Positions 1-7,801 of a stretch of 64,000 nucleotides of DNA are shown piece by piece (the first letter of the stretch is position 1; each line of letters begins with the position of its first letter). The position numbers and the translations under genes were made by a program. The DNA is taken from contig NZ_PJQW01000014.1 of the NCBI RefSeq assembly GCF_004303025.1, forward strand, positions 10,889 through 74,888, written 5' to 3'. The DNA comes from Flavobacterium sp. J27 (GTDB lineage Bacteria > Bacteroidota > Bacteroidia > Flavobacteriales > Flavobacteriaceae). Under the pieces are notes generated by a model. It ran no database searches, had not been told where the DNA came from, and saw only the letters and a program-made list of their open reading frames with translations.

Positions 1-6
1 GCTCTT

Positions 7-1485
7 TTATGCTACAATTTTTTTCATGGCAGTCATAGCCGCTCTTAACTGCGCCCCACAAATTTCAATAGAATGATTACGAATGCTAGCATTTACTTTT
101 ACCAATTCGAAATTATCCACCTGATTCGAAGCGGTATCATTATAGTTTTTACCAATAAGATTCGTATCTATTTTTTGCATAAAATCAGCTAACAAAGGTT
201 TGCACGCATGATCAAACAAATAGCAACCGTATTCTGCAGTATCCGAAATAACACGGTTCATTTCAAATAATTTTTTACGAGCAATAGTATTCGCAATTAA
301 AGGCGCTTCGTGTAGCGATTCATAATAAGCTGATTCTTCTTTAATTCCAGAAAGCGTCATGGTTTCATAAGCCAATTCTACACCTGCTTTTACAAAAGCC
401 ACCATTAAAAGGGCGTTATCAAAATACTCTTGTTCATTAATTTTCACCTCAGAAGCTGGAGTTTTTTCAAAATCAGTTTCACCTGTTTCAGCTCTCCATT
501 GTAATAAATTTTTATCACCATTCGCCCAATCTTCCATCATCGTTTTTGAAAAATGTCCGGATAAAATATCATCCATATGTTTTTCAAATAAAGGCGTCAT
601 AATCGTTTTTAATTCTTCAGCCAGTTTAAACGCTTCAATTTTTGCAGGATTAGACAAGCGATCCATCATATTGGTAATACCACCAATTTTTAATGCTTCG
701 GTAATCACTTCCCAACCATATTGCACTAATTTAGAAGCATAACCTGCATCAATTCCTTTTTCCACCATTTTGTTGAACGATAGAATCGAACCCGTTTGTA
801 ATAAACCACAAAGAATGGTTTGTTCCCCCATTAAATCCGATTTTACTTCCGCCACAAAAGAAGAAAGTAGTACACCTGCTTTATGTCCACCTGTACCTAC
901 ACAATAGGCTTTCGCAATTTCTAAACCATCACCATTTGGGTCGTTATCGTTGTGAACCGCAATTAATGTTGGAACACCAAAACCTCTTAAATATTCAGCT
1001 CTTACTTCAGATGCAGGCGATTTTGGAGCTATCATTACAACAGTGATATCTTCTCTTATTTTTGTGCCTTCTTCTACTATATTGAATCCATGAGAGTAAG
1101 ACAAACAAGCTCCTTTTTTCATCAAAGGCACTACTTTATTAACTACATCCGTATGTTGTTTATCGGGTGCTAAGTTCGAAACTAAATCCGCTTTTGGAAT
1201 CATTTCTTCGAATGTTCCCACTTCAAAGCCATTTTCGGTAGCGTTCACAAACGAGGCTCTTTTGCCTTCAATAGCTTCTTTTCGTAAGGCATATGCAACA
1301 TCCAAGCCGCTATCTCTCATATTTTGGCCTTGAGCCAAACCTTGGGCACCACAACCAATAATCACAATTTTTTTACCTTTTAATTGGGTTACACCTTCAG
1401 AAAATTCGGTGTTATTCATGAAATCGCACTTTCCTAATTCTTGAACTTTTAAGCGATGAGGCAATGCGTTGAAATAATTTGACAT
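7..1485 (-). CDS. ilvC: Ketol-acid reductoisomerase (class II, long form)
   Basis: This enzyme converts 2-acetolactate and 2-aceto-2-hydroxybutyrate to dihydroxy acids with NADPH and Mg2+, the second common step of valine and isoleucine synthesis, in the cytosol. The 492-residue length fits the long class II (E. coli/plant-type) enzyme with a duplicated knotted C-terminal domain; class I enzymes have about 330 residues. A Rossmann GxGxxG element, GCGAQG, lies at residues 44-49. It is the last ilv gene seen on this strand, 182 bp after ilvN, a gap filled by a palindromic repeat. The gene ends 6 bp from the window edge, so further leu or ilv genes could follow outside. The call is secure. Confidence 0.97.
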   Translation of the reverse strand: MSNYFNALPHRLKVQELGKCDFMNNTEFSEGVTQLKGKKIVIIGCGAQGLAQGQNMRDSGLDVAYALRKEAIEGKRASFVNATENGFEVGTFEEMIPKADLVSNLAPDKQHTDVVNKVVPLMKKGACLSYSHGFNIVEEGTKIREDITVVMIAPKSPASEVRAEYLRGFGVPTLIAVHNDNDPNGDGLEIAKAYCVGTGGHKAGVLLSSFVAEVKSDLMGEQTILCGLLQTGSILSFNKMVEKGIDAGYASKLVQYGWEVITEALKIGGITNMMDRLSNPAKIEAFKLAEELKTIMTPLFEKHMDDILSGHFSKTMMEDWANGDKNLLQWRAETGETDFEKTPASEVKINEQEYFDNALLMVAFVKAGVELAYETMTLSGIKEESAYYESLHEAPLIANTIARKKLFEMNRVISDTAEYGCYLFDHACKPLLADFMQKIDTNLIGKNYNDTASNQVDNFELVKVNASIRNHSIEICGAQLRAAMTAMKKIVA

Positions 1486-1527
1486 GATTCTTTCTTTTAA
1501 TTTAGTTTGTATTTTTTAGTTTATATG

Positions 1528-1620
1528 TTATTTCGAGTGCGAAACGTATCGAGCCGTTTTTTAGTTGTTCTCGATACATTTTAGTTGCGTTTCTCTTCAC
1601 AAAAACACTCGAACTGACGC
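1528..1620. repeat. Palindromic interspersed repeat between ilvN and ilvC
   Basis: Two nested inverted repeats are visible. The outer arms TTCGAGTG (1532-1539) and CACTCGAA (1606-1613) and the inner arms GTATCGAG (1546-1553) and CTCGATAC (1570-1577) are each perfect over 8 bp. On the transcribed minus strand this would fold into a long branched hairpin between ilvN and ilvC. The TCGAGTG / GTATCGAG composition resembles an interspersed palindromic repeat that I recall from flavobacterial genomes; the family assignment is from memory. It has no U-run and is not a typical terminator. It could act as an RNA stability or partial attenuation element. Confidence 0.75.
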
Positions 1621-1667
1621 ATCTTTAAAAAAAATATTAATTATATATTTAGATTTTCTTCTATCTA

Positions 1668-2255
1668 CTACATTTGAAAAATCTTACTTTTATGATTTAA
1701 GTATTCATTGTTAATTGGTGATTTTCGAGGATCGTTTTTTTGCATATCCAGCACTTTTTTATGTACCCCTTCACTCGATTTAATGATTGCTATACGAGAA
1801 CTTCTGACAAATTCGATAAGACCATATTTATCCAATTCTTTTAATAAATTATTAATTTCATCATCTTGTCCTGTGGCTTCAAAAACCGTATAATCGTTTC
1901 GAATAACCACTGCATTTGCACCAAATTCTCGTAGCAGACGTTCTACTTTTACATCTTTCATAATCACACTAGTAGGTACTTTGTACAAAGCAATTTGTTG
2001 CCAAATAATTTCATCATTTGTGTTATTAAATACCTTAAAAACATCTACAATTTTTTCAATTTGTCTCACGAGATTGCGAACTACTTCTTCAGTTTCGATA
2101 ACGACAATAGTAAAGCGATAGATTTTTTCAATCTCGCTAGGAGAAGAATTAAAACTTTCCAAATTGATTTTTCTTCTCGAAAAAATAATTGCTATTTTAT
2201 TCAGAAGTCCTACCTGATTTTCGGTATAAACGGTTAATGTATGCTCTTTCTTCAT
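1668..2255 (-). CDS. ilvN: Acetolactate synthase small (regulatory) subunit
   Basis: Regulatory subunit of acetohydroxyacid synthase. It binds the catalytic IlvB subunit and normally mediates valine feedback inhibition. The N-terminal residues 4-75 form an ACT domain, with the typical start HTLTVYTENQVGLLNKIA and the NLESFNSSPSE segment. Residues about 90-165 match the ALS_ss_C region (DVKVERLLREFGANAVVIRND). The 195 residues are slightly longer than the usual 160-180 because of a charged C-terminal tail. It lies 2 bp downstream of ilvB on the same strand, so the two subunits are probably made together. The valine-binding residues were not checked against a structure. Confidence 0.95.
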   Translation of the reverse strand: MKKEHTLTVYTENQVGLLNKIAIIFSRRKINLESFNSSPSEIEKIYRFTIVVIETEEVVRNLVRQIEKIVDVFKVFNNTNDEIIWQQIALYKVPTSVIMKDVKVERLLREFGANAVVIRNDYTVFEATGQDDEINNLLKELDKYGLIEFVRSSRIAIIKSSEGVHKKVLDMQKNDPRKSPINNEYLNHKSKIFQM

Positions 2256-2257
2256 AA

Positions 2258-4015
2258 TTATATTTCTTCTTTGCTTAAAACAATTTCTGCAACTCCTTTT
2301 CCTTGTGGTACCATTGGAAATACATTGTCTTCATGTAAAACAGCAACTTCTAATAAAAACGATGCTGGATGGTCTAACATTTCTTTTAGGCTACTTTTTA
2401 GTTCGTCTCTTTTAGAAATTTGTTTTCCAGCAATATTGTAAGCACTTGCAAGTGTTACAAAATTCGGACTTTGGATATCGGTAAAAGAATATCTTTTTTC
2501 ATGAAATAACTCTTGCCATTGTCTTACCATTCCTAAAAAACTATTGTTTAAGATGAGTATTTTTACATTAGGTTGGTACTGCATGATGGTTCCTAATTCT
2601 TGTATGTTCATTTGAGCACCACCATCACCCATAATGGCTACAATTTGTCTTTCTGGAGCACCAAATTTGGCACCGATGGCAGCAGGTATAGCAAATCCCA
2701 TGGTACCTAAGCCACCACTAGTAATATTACTTCTTGAAAAATTTTGTTTGGTGTATCTACACGCCACCATTTGATGTTGGCCAACATCGGTCACAATAAC
2801 AGCATCTCCATTCGTTAATTCGTTTAGTACTTTCATAACCTCACCCATGGTTAATTGCTCTGAAGTAGGATTCAATTCTTTATCGATTAATAAAGTAGTT
2901 TCTCTTTCTTTCTTTGCTTCAAATTCAGCAAACCATTCTGGATAGTTTTTTTTATCAATTAATTCGGTTAAAAGAGGCAAGGTTTCTTTACAATTTCCCC
3001 AAACAGGAACCGTAGTTTGTACGTTTTTATCAATTTCAGCAGGATCAATATCCAAGTGAATCACTTGTGCTTGTTTTGCATACTTATCGAGTCGACCCGT
3101 TACACGATCGTCAAAACGCATTCCAATGGCAATTAAGACGTCACATTCATTCGTAAGATAATTTGGGCCATAATTGCCATGCATGCCGAGCATACCTACA
3201 GCTAAAGGATGATCTGTAGGAATAGCACTCATTCCCATAATCGTCCATGCAGTTGGAATACCTGCTTTTTCAATAAAACTTAAAAATTCTTTTTCAGCAT
3301 TTCCTAGAATAACACCTTGGCCAAAAATCACAAAAGGTTTTTTAGCCTGATTGATAAGTTGGGCTGCTTGCTCTATGTATTCTTTACGAACAATAGGTTC
3401 CGGACGATAGCTTCTTACATGAACACATTGTCTGTAACCTTTGTATTCAAAAAGTTGCAATTGTGCATTTTTGGTAATATCAATTAAAACAGGTCCCGGT
3501 CTTCCAGAACTTGCGATATAAAAAGCTTTTGCTAAAACTTCAGGAATTTCATTTGCATCCGTTACTTGATAGTTCCATTTTGTAATTGGCGTGGTTATGT
3601 TAATTACATCGGTTTCCTGAAAGGCATCTGTACCTAATAAATGGGCAAAAACCTGACCCGTTATACAAACAATAGGAGTTGAGTCGATTTGTGCATCAGC
3701 TAAACCTGTAACTAAGTTTGTGGCTCCAGGACCACTAGTTGCAAAAACAACACCTGTTTTACCACTGGCTCTAGCATAACCTTGAGCTGCATGAATAGCA
3801 CCTTGTTCATGACGAACTAAAATATGCTGCAAGCTATCTCCAAAATCATATAAAGCATCATAAATAGGCATAATGGCTCCGCCAGGATATCCAAAAACAG
3901 TGGTGACCTCTTCCGATAGTAGAGCATCGATAACGGCTAAGCTCCCTGATACATTATGGGTTTTTCCAATGTTGTTTTCCAATGTTGTTTGCGCTACTGT
4001 TTCCATAGTATTCAT
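2258..4015 (-). CDS. ilvB: Acetolactate synthase large (catalytic) subunit
   Basis: Thiamine-diphosphate enzyme that condenses pyruvate with pyruvate or 2-ketobutyrate, the first common step of branched-chain amino acid synthesis. The 585 residues hold the three expected domains: an N-terminal PYR domain with the ThDP-activating glutamate in RHEQGA (E70), a central domain, and a C-terminal PP domain with the Mg-ThDP signature GDGG (463-466) and NN at 490-491. The spacing of these elements is normal. It is packed 2 bp from ilvN and 2 bp from ilvD. Met4 is an alternative start, but the upstream ATG fits the tight spacing. Confidence 0.97.
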   Translation of the reverse strand: MNTMETVAQTTLENNIGKTHNVSGSLAVIDALLSEEVTTVFGYPGGAIMPIYDALYDFGDSLQHILVRHEQGAIHAAQGYARASGKTGVVFATSGPGATNLVTGLADAQIDSTPIVCITGQVFAHLLGTDAFQETDVINITTPITKWNYQVTDANEIPEVLAKAFYIASSGRPGPVLIDITKNAQLQLFEYKGYRQCVHVRSYRPEPIVRKEYIEQAAQLINQAKKPFVIFGQGVILGNAEKEFLSFIEKAGIPTAWTIMGMSAIPTDHPLAVGMLGMHGNYGPNYLTNECDVLIAIGMRFDDRVTGRLDKYAKQAQVIHLDIDPAEIDKNVQTTVPVWGNCKETLPLLTELIDKKNYPEWFAEFEAKKERETTLLIDKELNPTSEQLTMGEVMKVLNELTNGDAVIVTDVGQHQMVACRYTKQNFSRSNITSGGLGTMGFAIPAAIGAKFGAPERQIVAIMGDGGAQMNIQELGTIMQYQPNVKILILNNSFLGMVRQWQELFHEKRYSFTDIQSPNFVTLASAYNIAGKQISKRDELKSSLKEMLDHPASFLLEVAVLHEDNVFPMVPQGKGVAEIVLSKEEI

Positions 4016-4017
4016 AA

Positions 4018-5697
4018 TTATAGTTCGTCTGTAACACAGCCTTCTGAAGCATCTGTTACTAATTGTAAATATTTGTATAAAACTCCTTTTTTAACTTTAG
4101 GTTGGGGTTTGACAAAAGTTTTTCTTCTGTTTTCCAACTCCGTTTCTGAAATAGCTAAATGAATAGAATTGTTTGCAGCATCTAATTCAATGCGATCACC
4201 ATCTTTTACCAATGCAATGGTACCACCATCATACGCTTCTGGAGCAATATGTCCTACGACAAAGCCATGCGTTCCACCACTAAATCTTCCATCTGTAATT
4301 AAAGCGACACTCTTGCCTAAACCAGCTCCAATAATGGCAGAAGTGGGTTTCAACATTTCAGGCATTCCGGGACCACCTTTTGGTCCTACATAACGAATAA
4401 CTACCACATCACCAGGTTTTATTTTTTTATCTTCAATCCCTTTTATGAGTTCTTTTTCACCATCAAAAACTTTGGCAGGACCAGAAAATTTTTCGCCTTC
4501 TTTACCTGTAATTTTAGCTACCGATCCTTTTTCTGCTAAATTGCCATATAGAATTTGTAAATGGCCTGTAGTTTTAATAGGATTTTCTATGGGTTTGATG
4601 ATGTTTTGATTTTCAAAATCAATATCAACTATATTTTTTAAGTTCTCAGCAAGAGTTTGTCCTGTTACGGTTAAGCAATCACCATGCAGCATTCCTTTTG
4701 ATAGTAAGTATTTTAATACCATAGGTACACCTCCTTTTTCATGAAGATTTTGCATTAAATAATTGCCTCCAGGTTTAAAATCTGCGATAAGTGGTGTTTT
4801 ATTGCTTATTCTTTGAAAATCATCTTGTGTGATTTTTACGCCCACACTTTTTGCCATAGCAATAATATGCAAGACAGCATTAGTACTTCCGCCCAATGCA
4901 ATTAAAGTGGTGATAGCATTTTCAAAAGCCTTGAAGGTCATGATGTCTTTCGGACAAATATTTTTCTCTAAAAGTAATTTGATATAATACGCCACTTTTT
5001 CACATTCTTCTATTTTTTCATGGGATACAGCTGGATTTGAACTAGAATAGGGTAAGCTCATACCTAAAGCTTCGATTGCAATTGCCATGGTGTTTGCCGT
5101 ATACATACCACCACAAGCTCCCGCACCTGGGCAAGAATTTTTGATAATACCTTTAAACTCTTCTTCTGAAATTTTTCCTGCGATTTTTTCTCCCAAAGCT
5201 TCAAAAGCAGAAACTATATTTAAATCTTTACCCTGATATTTTCCTGGAGCAATAGTACCTCCATAAACCATGATGGAAGGTCTGTTTAATCTTCCCATAG
5301 CCATGATGGAGCCAGGCATGTTTTTATCACAACCAGGAATGGCTACTACAGCATCATAATAATGACCATCTACCACACTTTCTATACTGTCTGCAATAAC
5401 TTCTCTACTTACTAAAGAATAACGCATACCATCGGTTCCATTTGTAATACCATCACTGATACCAATAGTATTAAAAATTAAACCTACCATATCGGTATCG
5501 TTAATTTCTTTTTTAATTAAAGTGGCCAAATGATTCAGATGCATGTTACAGGTGTTGCCATCGTATCCCATAGAAGCAATACCTACAAAAGGTTGTGCTA
5601 ATTGTGTGTCGGTTAGTCCAATGCCATAAAGCATGGCTTGAGCGGCTGGTTGTGTTGGATCTTGTGTAACGGTTTTACTATGTTTGTTTAAAGACAT
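4018..5697 (-). CDS. ilvD: Dihydroxy-acid dehydratase
   Basis: Fe-S enzyme that dehydrates 2,3-dihydroxy-isovalerate and -methylvalerate to the 2-keto acids, the third common step for valine and isoleucine. The 559 residues are typical. The cluster-ligand cysteines of the IlvD/Edd family are all visible: C50 in GNTCNMHL, C123 in PGCDKNMPG, and C195 within CPGAGACGGMYTANTM (the family signatures). The C-terminal GGTHGFVVGHIAPEA motif is intact. It sits 2 bp upstream of ilvB and 4 bp downstream of ilvE in one transcription unit. Confidence 0.97.
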   Translation of the reverse strand: MSLNKHSKTVTQDPTQPAAQAMLYGIGLTDTQLAQPFVGIASMGYDGNTCNMHLNHLATLIKKEINDTDMVGLIFNTIGISDGITNGTDGMRYSLVSREVIADSIESVVDGHYYDAVVAIPGCDKNMPGSIMAMGRLNRPSIMVYGGTIAPGKYQGKDLNIVSAFEALGEKIAGKISEEEFKGIIKNSCPGAGACGGMYTANTMAIAIEALGMSLPYSSSNPAVSHEKIEECEKVAYYIKLLLEKNICPKDIMTFKAFENAITTLIALGGSTNAVLHIIAMAKSVGVKITQDDFQRISNKTPLIADFKPGGNYLMQNLHEKGGVPMVLKYLLSKGMLHGDCLTVTGQTLAENLKNIVDIDFENQNIIKPIENPIKTTGHLQILYGNLAEKGSVAKITGKEGEKFSGPAKVFDGEKELIKGIEDKKIKPGDVVVIRYVGPKGGPGMPEMLKPTSAIIGAGLGKSVALITDGRFSGGTHGFVVGHIAPEAYDGGTIALVKDGDRIELDAANNSIHLAISETELENRRKTFVKPQPKVKKGVLYKYLQLVTDASEGCVTDEL

Positions 5698-5701
5698 GAT
5701 T

Positions 5702-6604
5702 TTAATTTTGTAATGAAAATTGGTTTTCTTTTACTAAGTTTTTATAAGCAATTTGTAATCTTTTACCAAGGCTTTTTTCCCAGTTTAAAGAGAACTCCTT
5801 TTTATCAATAGATTTAATACCAATTACTTCTGCTGCCGTTCCACAATAAAAAGCAGCATCAGCTTGTAATAATTGGTCTAGCGTAAATTTGCCTTCTTGA
5901 ATTTTGATGTCTAGATTGTTACAGAGTTCAATTATAGTAGCGCGAGTAATTCCAGGTAAGATGTTTCCTAGTTGTGGTGTGAAAAGAGTTCCGTTTTTTT
6001 CGAAGAAAAGATTTGCTCCTGGACCTTCAGCCACATAACCTTCACAATCAAGGAGTAAAGCTTCATCAAAGCCTTTGTTTTTAGCTTCATTGGTAGCTAA
6101 AATAGAATTGATATAGTGCCCGCAAATTTTAGCCTCTATTTTGATGGATTTTGGATGAGGTCTGCAAAAAGAAGAAACAGAAAGATGTAATAAATTATCA
6201 CCTAAATAGGTTCCCCATTTCCAGGCACAAATCATCAAGTTTACACCTGTAGGTTTGGTTAGGCTCATATTTGGATCGCAAAAAACGATAGGTCTAAGAT
6301 AAGCATCATCGAGATTATTCATTTCAAGTAATTGATAGGATTTTTCAATTAACTCATCTATTGAATAAGAAAAAGGAATGTTAATCAATTCACATGATTT
6401 TTTTAATCTTTCATAATGCTCAACAGCTTTGAAAATTTTTGTTCCTTCATCTGTTTTATAAGATCTAATTCCTTCGAAGGCTCCATAGCCATAATGCAAG
6501 GTTTGCCCAAAAAGATCAGCTGTTGTTTCAGAAGCTTTTTTAAATTCGCCATTATAGAAAAGAAATGTTTCTGAAGAATAATATGGATTGTTTTTTGTAT
6601 TCAT
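5702..6604 (-). CDS. ilvE: Branched-chain amino acid aminotransferase
   Basis: PLP-dependent fold-type IV transaminase that makes Val, Leu and Ile from their 2-keto acids with glutamate. The 300 residues contain the family pattern AKICGHYINSILA, where K159 is the expected PLP lysine, followed by EALLLDCEGYVAEGPGANLF and the GITRATI phosphate-binding segment. It is the first structural gene of the ilv operon. A 5' region of about 430 nt holds two Ile/Val leader peptides and two terminators, so expression is probably attenuated by branched-chain aminoacyl-tRNA supply. A D-amino acid transaminase is the main alternative, but the operon context argues for IlvE. Confidence 0.94.
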   Translation of the reverse strand: MNTKNNPYYSSETFLFYNGEFKKASETTADLFGQTLHYGYGAFEGIRSYKTDEGTKIFKAVEHYERLKKSCELINIPFSYSIDELIEKSYQLLEMNNLDDAYLRPIVFCDPNMSLTKPTGVNLMICAWKWGTYLGDNLLHLSVSSFCRPHPKSIKIEAKICGHYINSILATNEAKNKGFDEALLLDCEGYVAEGPGANLFFEKNGTLFTPQLGNILPGITRATIIELCNNLDIKIQEGKFTLDQLLQADAAFYCGTAAEVIGIKSIDKKEFSLNWEKSLGKRLQIAYKNLVKENQFSLQN

Positions 6605-6788
6605 TTTATTGTTGTTAATGTAAATGTACTAGGATGTGTTTTTTATTATTTTTAGATTTTTAATCTTATACAATATTTAAAAGGTTTGTTTTTTTTATAA
6701 GTATCTGTTTTTCAATTGTTTTTGTTTTTGTTTTTTATGATGTTTGATTGCTGTTTTTTAGATTTTACTTTTTAACTAAAAGCGTAAA

Positions 6789-6824
6789 TAAAAAAGCCTT
6801 TCTGTTTTGAGAAAGGCTTTTTAT
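6789..6824 (-). terminator. Promoter-proximal ilvE attenuator terminator (T2)
   Basis: A 13-bp perfect stem (6791-6803 with 6810-6822) closes a 6-nt loop and is flanked by A/T runs on both sides. It lies directly between the second leader peptide and ilvE. Because the stem ends in A/T tracts on both strands it could terminate either way, but the minus-strand context makes it an attenuator. Confidence 0.85.
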
Positions 6825-6842
6825 TTATTTTATAGACAATAA

Positions 6843-6905
6843 TTACCTGACTCGTTGTGGTAGACGAATGATAATAATGACGATAATTACTGTGTTACAA
6901 TTCAT
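6843..6905 (-). CDS. ilv leader peptide 2 (attenuator)
   Basis: A 20-residue ORF reading MNCNTVIIVIIIIRLPQRVR. It has an unbroken run of eight Val/Ile codons (VIIVIIII), with 6 Ile, 3 Val and 1 Leu codons in total. It ends about 20 nt before the 13-bp terminator stem at 6791-6822 and is co-directional with ilvE. This is the classical arrangement of a ribosome-mediated attenuator: scarce Ile-tRNA or Val-tRNA would stall the ribosome and disturb terminator formation. Only a weak 4-bp alternative pairing (AGGU with GCCU) is visible near the stop, so the antiterminator is not resolved. No Shine-Dalgarno is present, as usual for this phylum. Confidence 0.82.
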   Translation of the reverse strand: MNCNTVIIVIIIIRLPQRVR

Positions 6906-6918
6906 TTTAGATTTTTAA

Positions 6919-6948
6919 ATAAAAAAGCCTCCTAAAAAGGAGGCTTTT
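6919..6948 (-). terminator. Distal ilv attenuator terminator (T1)
   Basis: An 11-bp stem (6923-6933 with 6938-6948), a 4-nt A-loop on the plus strand (U-loop in the RNA) and a T-run after the stem on the minus strand. It stands between leader peptide 1 and leader peptide 2. Its 5' arm, CCTCCT in the RNA, can pair with AGGAG around the stop codon of leader 1 (6974-6978), which is a candidate antiterminator. Confidence 0.85.
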
Positions 6949-6976
6949 AAAATATGTTATATATGTATAAAGTCTC

Positions 6977-7030
6977 CTATCCCAGAATTGGAATAATAAT
7001 AAAGACAATAATGATAACTGTTTTTTGCAT
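6977..7030 (-). CDS. ilv leader peptide 1 (attenuator)
   Basis: A 17-residue ORF reading MQKTVIIIVFIIIPILG with 7 Ile, 2 Val and 1 Leu codons. Its UAG stop lies inside the sequence GGAUAGGAGAC. The AGGAG there is complementary to the CUCCU of the following terminator arm (6938-6942 on the plus strand). A ribosome finishing the peptide would cover AGGAG and let T1 form; a ribosome stalled on the Ile codons would leave AGGAG free to sequester the T1 arm. This is the upstream member of a tandem pair, about 70 nt from leader 2. The pairing is read directly; the function is inferred. Confidence 0.82.
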   Translation of the reverse strand: MQKTVIIIVFIIIPILG

Positions 7031-7049
7031 TTGTTGTTTTTGACTATTA

Positions 7050-7057
7050 CAAAAATA
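7050..7057 (-). promoter_or_regulatory. -7 promoter element of the ilv operon
   Basis: On the minus strand this reads TATTTTTG, an exact match to the Bacteroidetes TAnnTTTG -7 box. It lies about 20 nt upstream of the ATG of leader peptide 1, so transcription would begin shortly before that leader. No clear TTTG at -33 is visible. Confidence 0.6.
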
Positions 7058-7191
7058 TAAAATTATCCTATATGAAATAGGTATTAGGGAAAAAATAAAG
7101 AATTTTTGTTAAAATCATATTTTTTTATTTGAGTAATCAAATTTATTTTTGGTTATTTTTGAAAAAACGTGCCTTTTTTAAAAAAATGTAA

Positions 7192-7713
7192 TTATTTTTT
7201 ACTTCCAGGAGGGTATTGATCTAATATTTTTGAAACAAACTCCATGATTCTTTCCTCTTTTTTGTTTGTATCTTTCGTTAGTGTACCACTTCCTTCTCCT
7301 TGCCAAACGAGCTCTTTAGATTTTGAATCAATAATATCTATAAATAGAGTGCCTTCTGGAGTGGTATATACTCTGTTGTAATTCATGCCCCAATAAGGAT
7401 TCCATCCCCATCCAAATCCACCAGTATTATAGACATTTACACGTTCTCGTTCCTGAGTAAAAATGCCAATTAACATATCTGGATTTTCACTTTTACTAAA
7501 CCCTTTGCTACTCATTACTTCATCTATAGAACGAAGAATTCTTTTTTTGTCGAGGTCAGAAATTTCTGCTTTATCAATACTACTTTTTAAAAAAGCATAT
7601 GTTTTATAATTTGTAAAAGTAGCATTTTTGTCGTAATCCGCATTTACTCTAACAGAGCTACAAGACGCTAAAACAAATAGCATGAACAGTGGAATTAATT
7701 TTAATGTTTTCAT
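7192..7713 (-). CDS. DUF4136 domain-containing lipoprotein
   Basis: A predicted lipoprotein of 173 residues. The start MKTLKLIPLF is preferred because a signal peptide with the lipobox LASC follows at once; the longer reading frame to 7740 adds nine residues that do not look like a signal sequence. The mature part begins VRVNADYDKNATFTNYKTYAF, the hallmark of the DUF4136 family, and contains a Gly/Trp/Asn-rich segment (GGFGWGWNPYWG). The role of the family is unknown; it is presumably membrane-anchored. It stands alone between the ilv regulatory region and hutU, with its own -7 box upstream. Confidence 0.85.
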   Translation of the reverse strand: MKTLKLIPLFMLFVLASCSSVRVNADYDKNATFTNYKTYAFLKSSIDKAEISDLDKKRILRSIDEVMSSKGFSKSENPDMLIGIFTQERERVNVYNTGGFGWGWNPYWGMNYNRVYTTPEGTLFIDIIDSKSKELVWQGEGSGTLTKDTNKKEERIMEFVSKILDQYPPGSKK

Positions 7714-7790
7714 AATTTTATGTATTGTCAAATGGTTCAATATTACTTACAACAGTTTAAAAAATGTTCAAATAAAAAGAAACTAAGAAA

Positions 7791-7798
7791 CAAATTTA
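7791..7798 (-). promoter_or_regulatory. -7 promoter element upstream of the DUF4136 lipoprotein
   Basis: Reads TAAATTTG on the minus strand, an exact TAnnTTTG match in the short gap between hutU and the lipoprotein gene. No -33 box was identified. Confidence 0.45.
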
Positions 7799-7801
7799 AA
7801 C

